A DNA stretch of 64,000 nt from Bacillota bacterium (GTDB lineage Bacteria > Bacillota > Clostridia > Tissierellales > Peptoniphilaceae): assembly GCA_023442775.1 (NCBI GenBank), contig JAEZXH010000021.1, forward strand, positions 113,055-177,054. The letters are read 5' to 3'. Below, piece by piece: positions 39,194 through 47,905 of the stretch (the first letter of the stretch is position 1; the number at the start of each line of letters is the position of its first letter). Made by a program: the position numbers and the translations under genes. The notes below the pieces were generated by a model. The model saw only the letters and a program-made list of their open reading frames with translations. It ran no database searches and was not told where the DNA came from.

Positions 39194-40150
39194 TCAATCC
39201 TTGAAGGAGACGATAGGAAGCTCGGAGGTCTTCCCCTTGGCGGCGTCGTTGATGGAGCGCGCCACGTGACGGGCGGCGTCGACGTGGGAGGATCTTGAGT
39301 AAAAGGCACTATGGGGCGTGAAGATGACGTCCTTTCGAGAGAAGAGGGGGTGGCTCATGTGGGGCCCCTCTCCCTCCCAGACGTCCAAGGCGGCGCCTCG
39401 AAGTTGTCCACTCTCGAGAGCCTTGAGAATCGCATCGTTATGACAGACGTCGCCTCGCGCCGTAGAGACGAGGAAGGGGCGCTTCTCGCAGGCACTGAAA
39501 AAGCCCTCGTCTCCCATGCCTCGGGTTTCTTCCGTACTCGGGACGTGGAGGGAGAGAATCGTCGCCTCGCGAAGGAGCTGGTCTCGGTCCACGGGCTCCA
39601 CCCCTTCGGCGGCAATGTCCTCCTCTTCCACATAGGGGTCGTGGGCGATGATGCGGCACCCAAAGCCCTTGAGACGACGGGCGACGCGCCGGCCGATGTT
39701 TCCAAAGCCCAAGAGGCCCACGGTGTGATCGCCCAGGCGCTCCAAGGTGTTTCCAAAGGCGTCGTAGTCCCAGCCCCCTTGGCGCACGTGGGCGTCGAAG
39801 CCGACGATTTGTCGGGTCAAGGCGAGGATGAGGCCCAGGGTGTGATCTGCCACGTCTTCCACACAATAAAGAGGGTTGTTGGTGACGAGGACGCCGTAGT
39901 CCTTCGCCGCCTTCAGGTCCACCCGGTCGTAGCCAATGGAGGCGACGGCGATGTGGCGCAGGTGGGGGAGGGAGGCGATGATGTTTCTCGTGATGGGTTC
40001 GTAGATGGGGATGAGGACCTCCGCATCGGCGCACTGGGCGATGATGTCGGCCTCCTCTTTGAGGGACAGATAGGTGTGGGAGTGCTCTTCGTCCAAGAAT
40101 TCCTTCACCAACTCGGGATCCACGTCAGGACTGATGTGATAGATACGCAT
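39194..40150 (-). CDS. D-isomer-specific 2-hydroxyacid dehydrogenase
   Basis: 318 residues. NAD-binding loop TVGLLGFGNIGRRVARRL, catalytic arginine in IAVASIGYDRVDLKAA and in STARGDVCHND, glutamate in DVWEGEGP and histidine in TPHSAFYS. The layout fits D-lactate/phosphoglycerate-type dehydrogenases that interconvert 2-keto and D-2-hydroxy acids. Exact substrate not clear. Its own gap from the symporter gene contains a terminator, so it is probably separately transcribed. Confidence 0.9.
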   Translation of the reverse strand: MRIYHISPDVDPELVKEFLDEEHSHTYLSLKEEADIIAQCADAEVLIPIYEPITRNIIASLPHLRHIAVASIGYDRVDLKAAKDYGVLVTNNPLYCVEDVADHTLGLILALTRQIVGFDAHVRQGGWDYDAFGNTLERLGDHTVGLLGFGNIGRRVARRLKGFGCRIIAHDPYVEEEDIAAEGVEPVDRDQLLREATILSLHVPSTEETRGMGDEGFFSACEKRPFLVSTARGDVCHNDAILKALESGQLRGAALDVWEGEGPHMSHPLFSRKDVIFTPHSAFYSRSSHVDAARHVARSINDAAKGKTSELPIVSFKD

Positions 40151-40170
40151 AGACTGTCTTTCCTTCCCAT

Positions 40171-40200
40171 AAAAAAGATGCGCAACAAGGGCGCATCTTA
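40171..40200 (-). terminator. Terminator of the pepF-rmlD-symporter operon
   Basis: Minus strand stem AAGATGCGC/GCGCATCTT (40176-40200), T-run at 40175-40172. Confidence 0.85.
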
Positions 40201-41535
40201 GAGTTCCACGTCGTCGAGGTCTTCCTCGTCCTCTTCGAGGACCACGGCGTTGTAGCGATTGGCGTCGAAGAGACCTTCTTGCTTCGTGACGATGGTGGTG
40301 ACGACTGCGTCACCGGAGATGTTGACGGCGGTACGGGCCATGTCGAGGATGCGGTCGATCCCCATGATGATGCCGATGGCTTCAATGGGAAGACCCACGG
40401 ATTGAAAGACCATGGCGAGGGTAATGAGCCCCACCCCAGGGACCCCGGCGGTGCCGACGCTGGCCAAGGTCGCCGTGCCGATGACGGTGAGGAAATTTCC
40501 CATGGTCAGGGTGTGGCCATAGGCCTGGGCGGCGAAGACCACGGCGCAGCCCTGCATGATGGCGGTGCCGTCCATGTTGATGGTGGCTCCCAAGGGGATG
40601 GTGAAGGAGGAGATTTTCTTCGAGACCCCCATCTCCTCCAAGGTGGAGATGTTGATGGGCACCGTCGCCCCACTGGAGGCAGTGGAGAAGGCGAAGGCGA
40701 GAACCGGGGCGAATTTTCGCAAGAACTTCAAGGGATTGAGTCCCGCAAAGAGAAGGAGCATCATCCCATAGACTAAGAAGAGTTGGAGAACAAGGCTTCC
40801 AGAGACGGAGACCATGTATTTGACCATGGGCAAGAATCCGTTGAATCCAATCTGTCCAAAGGTGCGGGCGATGAGGGCAAAGACCCCGATGGGGGCGACC
40901 TGCATCACCGCAAAGGTCATGGCCATCATAAACTCGTTGGCTTCGTTGATGAGGCGGCTGACTTGGGGGACTTTATTCCCAAGGCTTGCCAAGATGATGC
41001 CGAGGAAGAGGGCGAAGAAGATGACTTGGAGCATGTCTCCTTCGGCGAGGGCTTGGAAGGGATTCTTCGGGATGATGTTTAAGAGCATGTCCACGGCGGA
41101 GAGGTTCGTATCCGTGGAGATCTCCGTCTCAGAGCGGGCGATGTGGGCGAGATCAAGGCCGATGCCCGGGCGGATGAGGGAGGCGACGACGAGGGCCAAG
41201 GTGATGGCCAAGGCGGTGGTCACCATGTAGAAACACAGGGTCTTTACCCCGACGCGGCCGAGTTTTTTCGTATCTCCCATACTCATGGCGCCACCGACGA
41301 TGGAGAAGAAGACCAAGGGGACGACGAGCATCTGCATGAGGCGCATAAAACCGGTGCCCACGAGGTAGAAGAGTCCATTGACGAGGATGCGGTCACGAAA
41401 ATCTGTGGGGGGTAGGACGTAGTAGACGAGAAGCCCCACGATGGCCCCGACGAGGAGACCGATGAAAATCCGCTTCGTCAGGTTGTGTTTTGTCTTCGTG
41501 CTCTGTTGACGATCTTGACGGCTCTCACGAATCAT
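40198..41535 (-). CDS. Dicarboxylate/amino acid:cation symporter (GltP/DctA type)
   Basis: 445 residues with a full set of DAACS motifs: STASSGATVPINISTLEEMG, PLGATINMDGTAIMQG and GVPGVGLITLAMVF. Basic N terminus and a very acidic tail (LEEDEEDLDDVEL). Imports glutamate/aspartate or C4-dicarboxylates with Na+ or H+. Unlike the DAACS protein at 28001 it keeps NMDGT. The start lies 11 bases inside the RmlD-like gene. Confidence 0.92.
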   Translation of the reverse strand: MIRESRQDRQQSTKTKHNLTKRIFIGLLVGAIVGLLVYYVLPPTDFRDRILVNGLFYLVGTGFMRLMQMLVVPLVFFSIVGGAMSMGDTKKLGRVGVKTLCFYMVTTALAITLALVVASLIRPGIGLDLAHIARSETEISTDTNLSAVDMLLNIIPKNPFQALAEGDMLQVIFFALFLGIILASLGNKVPQVSRLINEANEFMMAMTFAVMQVAPIGVFALIARTFGQIGFNGFLPMVKYMVSVSGSLVLQLFLVYGMMLLLFAGLNPLKFLRKFAPVLAFAFSTASSGATVPINISTLEEMGVSKKISSFTIPLGATINMDGTAIMQGCAVVFAAQAYGHTLTMGNFLTVIGTATLASVGTAGVPGVGLITLAMVFQSVGLPIEAIGIIMGIDRILDMARTAVNISGDAVVTTIVTKQEGLFDANRYNAVVLEEDEEDLDDVEL

Positions 41536-42391
41536 GGCGGCTCCTTTCTTTCTTCATAAAGTTCTTGATGAAGCGCTCCAGTTCCACTCGCCAGGAGGAG
41601 GGGCGAGCGTAGTCGATGGCAGAGAGCATGAGGCTCTCGAGCTGGACCACGTCGGGGTGAATCGTCTCGGTGATGACGTCGATCTTCGCCTCGGAAAATT
41701 CCTTCTCAAGGCCCAGAAGACGGGCCGCTTCTCCGATGAACTCCTCCCGGGTGGCAAGACCCGAGGCGGTGTAGTGGTAGGTGCCGAACTCATAGGTCTC
41801 GAGGAGGTCGGCGATGAAGCTTGCGAGCATCGGCGCGCTGGTGGGGGAGGCAATCTGTTTCGGCGCAAAGCGGAGGTTTCCCGCCTTGAGGCCGAGGCGA
41901 ATCTTTCGAAGGGTTCTCTCGTCGTAGATCCACGAGGAGCGGACGATGAAGAACTGGGAACACATCTCTTTGACGAAGCGCTCCCCGTAGCTCTTGGTGA
42001 TGCCATAGACCGTGGTGGCATCGGTGGGGTGAAACTCGTTTAAGGGCACCTTGCGCTCTCCAGAGAAGACGTCGTCGGTGGAGAGGTGGACGAGTTTTGC
42101 CCCGCAGGCGTTGGCGGCGATGGCCACGTTTCGCGCGCCAATGGCATTGACCTTGAAGGCCTCCTTCGGGTTTTCCTCACAGGCGTTGGCGCTGGAGAGG
42201 GCGGCGCAGTTGATGATGGCCATGGGCATGTGCCGTTCCGCAAAGGAGAGGGTCTCCTGGAGGTTGGTGATGTCCACTTCCTCCTTGTCCGTGGAGAGGA
42301 GGCGGTAGTCCGAGGGGTCGAGAATCTTGGTGAGGCTCCGGCCAAGGCGGCCCTTGGCCCCGATAATCCAGACGGTTTCGTAGACGTTCAT
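41525..42391 (-). CDS. RmlD-like NAD(P)-dependent sugar-nucleotide reductase
   Basis: 288 residues, extended SDR fold. NAD loop VWIIGAKGRLGRSLTKIL, INCAALSSANACEENP, LVHLSTDDVFSGERKVP and the YGITKSYGE active site match dTDP-4-dehydrorhamnose reductase (RmlD). No other rml genes are nearby, so the substrate may be another nucleotide sugar. Start taken at ATG 42391 with GAAAGGAG; the longer frame begins six codons earlier without a site. Confidence 0.85.
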   Translation of the reverse strand: MNVYETVWIIGAKGRLGRSLTKILDPSDYRLLSTDKEEVDITNLQETLSFAERHMPMAIINCAALSSANACEENPKEAFKVNAIGARNVAIAANACGAKLVHLSTDDVFSGERKVPLNEFHPTDATTVYGITKSYGERFVKEMCSQFFIVRSSWIYDERTLRKIRLGLKAGNLRFAPKQIASPTSAPMLASFIADLLETYEFGTYHYTASGLATREEFIGEAARLLGLEKEFSEAKIDVITETIHPDVVQLESLMLSAIDYARPSSWRVELERFIKNFMKKERSRHDS

Positions 42392-42409
42392 ACAAACTCC
42401 TTTCTGCAC

Positions 42410-44143
42410 TTACGAGAGGACGGTGGCGACCATCTCGTGGAGGGAGGCGATCATGGCCTTGGTGTGATCGCAATGTTTGAGGTCGAGGCCGAGGTGTGCG
42501 GCGTAGGCCGAGGGAGTGTCGGAGCCGCCGGCGACGAGAATCTCTCTCCAGGTCTTGGCGAGCTCTGGCTCCTTGGGGAGGCGATTCGCAAGAACGGTCC
42601 CGATGGCCAGTCCCATGGAGTAGGTGTAGGAATAGAGTCCTTCGTAGTAGTGGGGCTGGCGCATCCAGGTGAGTTCCGCCCCTTCGTCGAGAAGGACCTC
42701 GTCGCCCCAAAAGTCTTCGAGGCAGGATTTGAAGATGGCGCTTAAATCCTTCGGGGTCAGGGCGTCCCCGGCTTCGGCGCGGCGGTAGACCTCCCGCTGG
42801 AAGAGGGCCTCCAAGAGGTGGGTGACACAGTTGTGGTAGTAGGTGTTGGCCAAGGAGAGGCTCGCCAGATCCTTCTTTTCCTCTTCCGTGGCGTTCTCCA
42901 TAAGGCTCGCCGTCATGAGCAGCTCAGAAGTCGTCGACGGGGATTCTACAAAGGCGAGGGAGCACTCGTGGGTGAGGATGGAGTTTTCTCGGTCGGCGAG
43001 GGAGAAGTGGACGGCGTGGCCCAGTTCGTGGGCGAGGGTGAAGAGGTCCGAGACTAAGTCGTGCCAGGTGGTGAGGATGTAGGAGTGAATCCCGTAGGGG
43101 CTGGCGCAGAAGCCCCCGGTGGATTTCCCCTCGTTCTCGGGAAAATCGATCCACCGCTTCGTCAGGCCGTCGTGGACAATCTGGACCACGTCCTCGCCGA
43201 GGGGGGCGAAGGCCTTCTCCAGGAGGGGACGGGCCTCCTCCAAGGGAACCGCGGGGAGGTTCACCTTCGGCGGGAGCTTGAGATCGGCGTAGGTGAGCTC
43301 TGGAAGGCCATAGTCCTCTTGGTTCTTCTTCACAAAGGGCAGCATCACCTTTGGCATCTCTTCTGCCAAGAGGTCCAGGTGGGCGTCGTAGGTGGCTCGG
43401 TCCACGTCTTGATCGCGCAGGAGATAGGAGAAGACGTCGTCGTAGTGACGGGCTCGCGAGAGGGCCACGTCGCGCTTGACCATGGCGAGGAAATTCTCTC
43501 CCGCCACCTCTTCATAGCGGCGCAGGTGGGTGGAGAAGTGGGAAAAGGCCGCGCGGCGAAGGGTGGTGTCCTCCTCGTATTCGTAGAGGTTTTCAAAGAG
43601 GGGGAAGGAGAAGGCGTAGTCCTTACCCTCCACGGTGAGGGGCGGGAAGGAGAGGTCGGAAAACTTCCAGGCACCATAGAGTTTTTCCTGGTTGTTCAAG
43701 ACTTCGTCAAGGCCCGCCAAGAGCTCCTCCGCCTCTTTGCCCAACCGGTGGGGCCGATCCTTCATGAGCTTCTTCCAAAAGGCAGAGCGCGCCGGGTCCT
43801 CAGAGAGGCGACGAAGCTCCTCCTCGGGGAGATCCCCAAGGGCGTGGAGGGTGGACTCGAGGGCGGGCAAGGTCTTTGCCAAGGTCTTTTCAATCTTCAC
43901 CACAGTGCGGGCATTCTCTTCATTGCCGTGGTCCGTGGAGAGGAGAAGCTCTGCATAGTTTGCCAGGTGGTCCCGGAGGATGAGGACCTCTTCGAGAAGA
44001 GAAATGTCCCTCGTGGAAAGGGCCGTCGTCTTTTCTTCGAGTCTTTCTACGTCCTGGTACAGGGCGTCGGCATTTGGGTAAATATCAGAAAGATCCCAGG
44101 TGAGATTCACAGGGACCTCATGACGAAGCAGGAGGGTTTGCAT
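42410..44143 (-). CDS. pepF: Oligoendopeptidase F (M3B metallopeptidase)
   Basis: 577 residues, close to the usual 590-600. Zinc motif TLAHELGHAVHFSL near residue 370 with the second glutamate in HECSLAFVESPSTTSELLM. N-terminal VNLTWDLSDIYPNADALY is the PepF start. Cytosolic enzyme that cuts peptides of roughly 7-17 residues. First gene of a three-gene operon with a consensus-like promoter; AGAAGGAGA precedes the ATG. Confidence 0.95.
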   Translation of the reverse strand: MQTLLLRHEVPVNLTWDLSDIYPNADALYQDVERLEEKTTALSTRDISLLEEVLILRDHLANYAELLLSTDHGNEENARTVVKIEKTLAKTLPALESTLHALGDLPEEELRRLSEDPARSAFWKKLMKDRPHRLGKEAEELLAGLDEVLNNQEKLYGAWKFSDLSFPPLTVEGKDYAFSFPLFENLYEYEEDTTLRRAAFSHFSTHLRRYEEVAGENFLAMVKRDVALSRARHYDDVFSYLLRDQDVDRATYDAHLDLLAEEMPKVMLPFVKKNQEDYGLPELTYADLKLPPKVNLPAVPLEEARPLLEKAFAPLGEDVVQIVHDGLTKRWIDFPENEGKSTGGFCASPYGIHSYILTTWHDLVSDLFTLAHELGHAVHFSLADRENSILTHECSLAFVESPSTTSELLMTASLMENATEEEKKDLASLSLANTYYHNCVTHLLEALFQREVYRRAEAGDALTPKDLSAIFKSCLEDFWGDEVLLDEGAELTWMRQPHYYEGLYSYTYSMGLAIGTVLANRLPKEPELAKTWREILVAGGSDTPSAYAAHLGLDLKHCDHTKAMIASLHEMVATVLS

Positions 44144-44194
44144 CGGACATCTCCTTCTAAGACGAGGGGAAAGAAACTACTACTGTACGATGAT

Positions 44195-44224
44195 ATTATA
44201 TTCTTTTTCAAAAAGAAATGTCAA
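44195..44224 (-). promoter_or_regulatory. Promoter of pepF
   Basis: Minus strand TTGACA (44224-44219), 18-base spacer, TATAAT (44200-44195): both boxes are perfect consensus. Confidence 0.8.
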
Positions 44225-44288
44225 GAAATGCCTAAATGTGATATCATAAGCGAACAAGAGTCGCTTTTTACGGGAAAAAGGAGGAGCT

Positions 44289-44861
44289 ATGGCGCGTAAA
44301 AAAAGAAGACGAGGCCCGGGGTGTGCCCTGCCCCTTCTTCTCATCCTCTTGGGAATCTTCTTCCTTGGACGCCTTCTCGCCGGGGGGAAGGACTTGGAAA
44401 AACTCAACATCGATTCCCACGAGAGTTTTTATGAAAACCTCGCCCCCTATGCGAAGAAGACCGGGGAAAAATACAACCTCTATCCCAGCATGATCCTCGC
44501 CCAGGCCGCCTTGGAGAGTGGCTACGGGGAGAGTCAATTGGCGGTGAAGTACAACAATCTCTTTGGCGTCAAGTCCACCGACGGAGAGGGCGTGTCTCTC
44601 GAGACCGACGAGATCATCGACGGCAAGCGTCAGAGTCAACAGGAGGTCTTCGCCGTCTACAAGGATTTGGACCACACCTTTGAGGCCTACGGAAAACTCC
44701 TGGGCACCGCGCCTCGCTATGAAAAGGTGGCAGCAGCCACGTCCTTAGACGAGGCCCTCGCCGCCTTGGACGAGGCGGGCTATTCCACCAATCCCCACTA
44801 TGGGGACCTCCTGCGTCAAGTCATCGAAAAGGATGAGCTCTACACCTACGACGAAGAATAA
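44289..44861 (+). CDS. Membrane-anchored GH73 glucosaminidase
   Basis: 190 residues. Basic N terminus (MARKKRRRGPG) and one membrane segment (about 13-30), no cleavage site evident, so a membrane-anchored exoenzyme. GH73 motif MILAQAALESGYGESQLAVK with the catalytic glutamate, then YNNLFGVK and a YGKLLGTAPRY helix; ends with YSTNPHYGDLLRQVI. Cuts the glycan strand of peptidoglycan after N-acetylglucosamine. AAAAGGAGGA precedes the ATG. Divergent from pepF. Confidence 0.9.
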   Translation: MARKKRRRGPGCALPLLLILLGIFFLGRLLAGGKDLEKLNIDSHESFYENLAPYAKKTGEKYNLYPSMILAQAALESGYGESQLAVKYNNLFGVKSTDGEGVSLETDEIIDGKRQSQQEVFAVYKDLDHTFEAYGKLLGTAPRYEKVAAATSLDEALAALDEAGYSTNPHYGDLLRQVIEKDELYTYDEE

Positions 44862-44880
44862 AGTCAAGGCCTTGGAAAAA

Positions 44881-44908
44881 AGAGGGAATGAAGTCCCCTC
44901 TTTTTTTA
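44881..44908 (+). terminator. Terminator of the glucosaminidase gene
   Basis: Stem AGAGGG/CCCTCT (44881-44901) followed by seven T. Confidence 0.75.
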
Positions 44909-44946
44909 TTGCCCCCGAGGCCCTAGTCAGAAGAGATTCCTCATGA

Positions 44947-44995
44947 TATACTACATATCGCAATCACCCAGTGGCAAAACCACAAGATGCGGTGT
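44947..44995 (+). promoter_or_regulatory. nrdJ promoter with possible NrdR boxes
   Basis: Extended -10 TGATATACT (TATACT 44947-44952). A 16-mer at 44980-44995 (CCACAAGATGCGGTGT) fits about 11 of 16 positions of the palindromic NrdR box, and a weaker one is at 44950-44965. Centre spacing is 30 bases, near the roughly three helix turns usual for NrdR box pairs. No nrdR gene is in the window. Confidence 0.45.
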
Positions 44996-45024
44996 TTAGG
45001 GGTAAAAGTAGAAAGGACGGATTC

Positions 45025-47151
45025 ATGGCGCTTAGGGTGCAAAAGAGAGAAGGAAACATCGTCGATTTCGACGTGACAAAGATTGTCGTCGCCATTGAAA
45101 AGGCGATGCGTGAGACCGAGGCCGGCGTCGACGAAGAGGCAGCGCGCCACATCGCCGACGAGGTCCTCTACCAAGTGGAGACCAAGGACGTGGTCGGCAT
45201 CGAAGAGATTCAAGACCTGGTGGAACTCTATCTCATGCAAGAGCGCCCCGACGTGGCGAAGAAGTACATCATCTACCGGGAGGAGCGGGCCAAGCTTCGG
45301 GAACAGGGTTGGAACATGACCGATTTGCAACGGGACATCTACGAGAAGAAGTACCGTTACAAGAACGAGACCTTCGAAGGGTTCTTGGACCGGGTCAGCG
45401 GCGGCAACAACCCGATCAAAAAGGCGATTAAGGACAAGAAGTTCATGCCCGCCGGGCGCATCCTCGCCGGCCGTGGCCTCGCCAAAGATGGCATTAAGAT
45501 TACCCTCTCCAACTGCTACGTCATGCCCAAGGTCGAGGACAACATCGAATCCATCTTCGACACGGCGAAGTGGATGGCGAGAACCTACTCCTACGGCGGA
45601 GGAGTGGGGCTGACCCTCTCGAAACTTCGCCCCAAGGGAGCGCGGGTCAACAACGCCGCCTCCTCCACCACGGGGACGGTGAGCTTCATGGACCTCTACA
45701 GTCTCACCACCGGCCTCATCGGCATGCGTGGCCGTCGCGGGGCGTTGATGCTCAACCTCGACTGCAATCACCCCGACATCTTGGACTTCATCGACGTGAA
45801 GAACGACCTCTCCAAGGTCACCAGCGCCAACATCTCCGTCAACGTCTTCGACGACTTTATGGAGGCGGTGGAAAAGGGAGAAGAATACACCCTCTCCTTC
45901 ACTGTGGAAGCCACGGGGGAAGTCATCGAGAAGAAGGTGGACGCCCGGGAGATGTTTCGGACCCTGGCGAAGAACAACTGGAACATGGCAGAGCCTGGTA
46001 TCCTCTTCCAGGACAAGATCAATTCTTGGCACCTCATGAGTGAAGACGACACCTTCGCCTACGCCGGAGTCAATCCCTGTGCCGAGGAGCCCCTCCCCGC
46101 CTTCGGGAGCTGCAACCTCGCAAGTATCAACTTGGGAGAATTCGTCAAGCATCCCTTCACCAAGTACGCCCGCTTCGCCTTTGAAGAGTTTGCAGAACTC
46201 GTCCACGACGGGGTCATTTACTTAAACGAAGTCCTCGACGAAAACATGCAGCTGCACCCCCTTCCTCAACAGAGAGAACTCTCCAGAGATCTCCGCCAGA
46301 TTGGCCTCGGCATCATGGGCCTTGCGGACATGTTCATCAAGATGGGCATTACCTACGGAAGCCCCGAATCCTTGAGCCTCATCAACCAAGTCGGCCGCGT
46401 CCTCGTCAACGAGGCCCTGCGCCAGAGCGCCCTTTTGGCGAAGGAACAGGGCCCCTTCCCACGCTACCGCAAGGACAAGGTATTGGCGAGCCCCTTCCTC
46501 AAGGCCAACGCCGACGAGGACGTCCTCGCCCTCATCGAAGAGCACGGCCTCTACAACTCCCAGCTCCTGACCATCGCGCCGACGGGAACCATCTCCACCC
46601 TCCTCGGCTGCAGCAACGGCGTGGAACCCATCTTCCAAGTCAGCTACACGAGAAAGAGCGAGTCCCTCCACACGGAAGACGCCTACTACACCGTCTACAC
46701 CCAAATCGTCAAGGACCTCATGGAAGAGACGGGTCTCTCCTCCGAGGAGGAGCTCCCCGAGTACGTCATCACCACGTCAAACCTCAACTACAAAAACCGG
46801 ATTAACGTCCAGTCCACCTGGCAACAGTTCATCGACGCCAGCATCTCCTCAACGGTGAACGTCCCCTTCGAATTCACCGTGGAAGAGGTGGAAGAACTCT
46901 ACCACTACGCCTGGGAAAAGGGACTCAAGGGCGTGACCATCTACCGGGATGGCTGCGCGAGAAGCGGCATCCTCTTCACCGAGAAGAGCAACAAAAACCG
47001 CATCCAAGAGCTCCAAGACGAACTCAACCGCGAGATTGCCACCCAGCTGATGAAGGACCCGGACACCTGCCCCATGTGTGGCGGCCACATGGCCCACACC
47101 GGAGGCTGCAGCGAATGCCAAAACTGCGGGTACAGCCCCTGTGCCATCTAA
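45025..47151 (+). CDS. nrdJ: Class II (adenosylcobalamin-dependent) ribonucleotide reductase
   Basis: 708 residues. N-terminal ATP-cone (LRVQKREGNIVDFDVTKIV, about 1-90), then NCYVMPKVEDNIESIF and YGGGVGLTLSKLRPKGA, the active-site loop NPCAEEPLPAFGSCNLASINL, and a C-terminal Zn-finger-like tail with CPMCGGHMAHTGGCSECQNC. The tail and lack of a small subunit identify the B12 class, which works with or without oxygen. Start ATG 45025 begins the ATP-cone; the frame is open 18 codons further up but overlaps the promoter. Depends on cobalamin; a BtuF-like gene follows at 48812. Confidence 0.93.
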   Translation: MALRVQKREGNIVDFDVTKIVVAIEKAMRETEAGVDEEAARHIADEVLYQVETKDVVGIEEIQDLVELYLMQERPDVAKKYIIYREERAKLREQGWNMTDLQRDIYEKKYRYKNETFEGFLDRVSGGNNPIKKAIKDKKFMPAGRILAGRGLAKDGIKITLSNCYVMPKVEDNIESIFDTAKWMARTYSYGGGVGLTLSKLRPKGARVNNAASSTTGTVSFMDLYSLTTGLIGMRGRRGALMLNLDCNHPDILDFIDVKNDLSKVTSANISVNVFDDFMEAVEKGEEYTLSFTVEATGEVIEKKVDAREMFRTLAKNNWNMAEPGILFQDKINSWHLMSEDDTFAYAGVNPCAEEPLPAFGSCNLASINLGEFVKHPFTKYARFAFEEFAELVHDGVIYLNEVLDENMQLHPLPQQRELSRDLRQIGLGIMGLADMFIKMGITYGSPESLSLINQVGRVLVNEALRQSALLAKEQGPFPRYRKDKVLASPFLKANADEDVLALIEEHGLYNSQLLTIAPTGTISTLLGCSNGVEPIFQVSYTRKSESLHTEDAYYTVYTQIVKDLMEETGLSSEEELPEYVITTSNLNYKNRINVQSTWQQFIDASISSTVNVPFEFTVEEVEELYHYAWEKGLKGVTIYRDGCARSGILFTEKSNKNRIQELQDELNREIATQLMKDPDTCPMCGGHMAHTGGCSECQNCGYSPCAI

Positions 47152-47154
47152 GAG

Positions 47155-47177
47155 AAAGCCCTTCGGGGCTTTTTCTC
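47155..47177 (+). terminator. Terminator of nrdJ
   Basis: Stem AAAGCCC TTCG GGGCTTT (47155-47172) then further T. Confidence 0.85.
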
Positions 47178-47198
47178 GTCTAGGGACAACATTTTCGA

Positions 47199-47204
47199 TA
47201 TAAT
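47199..47204 (+). promoter_or_regulatory. -10 box of the sdaAB operon
   Basis: Perfect TATAAT, 24 bases before the start codon; no good -35 seen. Confidence 0.5.
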
Positions 47205-47227
47205 GAGAGGAGAGAAAAGGAGGGACT

Positions 47228-47893
47228 ATGAACGATTATTCGATTTTTCAAGTGCTCGGACCCGTCATGGTGGGTCCATCGAGTTCTCACACCGCGGGAG
47301 CCTGCCGCATCGCCAAGGGGGCCAGGGAGATTCTAGGGCCGGGGTTTACCAAGGCGGAGTTCTTGCTCCACGGCTCCTTCGCCAAGACCTACCGGGGCCA
47401 CGGGACGGATCTCGCCCTCGTCGCCGGCGTCCTCGGGTGCTCCCCGAAGGACCCTCGGATTTCCACCGCCTTTGAGTGGGCCAAGGAAGAGGGTCTCGAC
47501 TACAGCTTCATCGAAACCGACCTCGGCGATGTCCACCCGAATACGGTGAAGATTCGCCTCACCTACCCCACCGGGGAAGTCCACACCGTGACCGGCTCCT
47601 CCATCGGCGGGGGAAACATTCGCATCGTCGGCATTGATGACACCCCCATGTCCTTTGAAAACCAATATCCCACCCTCATCTTCAACTACCAGGAGCAAAA
47701 GGGCGTCATCGCCGAGGTGTCCAAGACACTCTTCGACGCGGGATACAACATCGAGGCCATGACCACGAAGAAAAAGGGAAACCACGTGACCCTCATGGTG
47801 GAGTTGACAGAATCCTTAGACGAGGAGACGAAGAAGGCCCTCTTAGGCCTCACCCGATTCTCCTCGGCGCGCTACCTCGACGTGATTGCCTAG
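47228..47893 (+). CDS. sdaAB: L-serine dehydratase, beta subunit
   Basis: 221 residues. The beta-chain start SIFQVLGPVMVGPSSSHTAG is diagnostic, GSIGGGNIRI-type loop (SSIGGGNIRIVGID) follows, and the last 75 residues form an ACT domain (NYQEQKGVIAEVSKTLFDAGYNI). With SdaAA it turns L-serine into pyruvate and ammonia using a 4Fe-4S cluster. AAAAGGAGG precedes the ATG. Confidence 0.95.
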   Translation: MNDYSIFQVLGPVMVGPSSSHTAGACRIAKGAREILGPGFTKAEFLLHGSFAKTYRGHGTDLALVAGVLGCSPKDPRISTAFEWAKEEGLDYSFIETDLGDVHPNTVKIRLTYPTGEVHTVTGSSIGGGNIRIVGIDDTPMSFENQYPTLIFNYQEQKGVIAEVSKTLFDAGYNIEAMTTKKKGNHVTLMVELTESLDEETKKALLGLTRFSSARYLDVIA

Positions 47894-47905
47894 GAAGGAG
47901 ACAGG

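Noticed and set aside
43061..44299. 412-codon plus-strand open frame opposite pepF
   Set aside because: Antisense shadow; pepF carries the complete M3 zinc motif and own promoter and terminator.
45768..46052. Small frames inside nrdJ
   Set aside because: Shadows of a long conserved gene.
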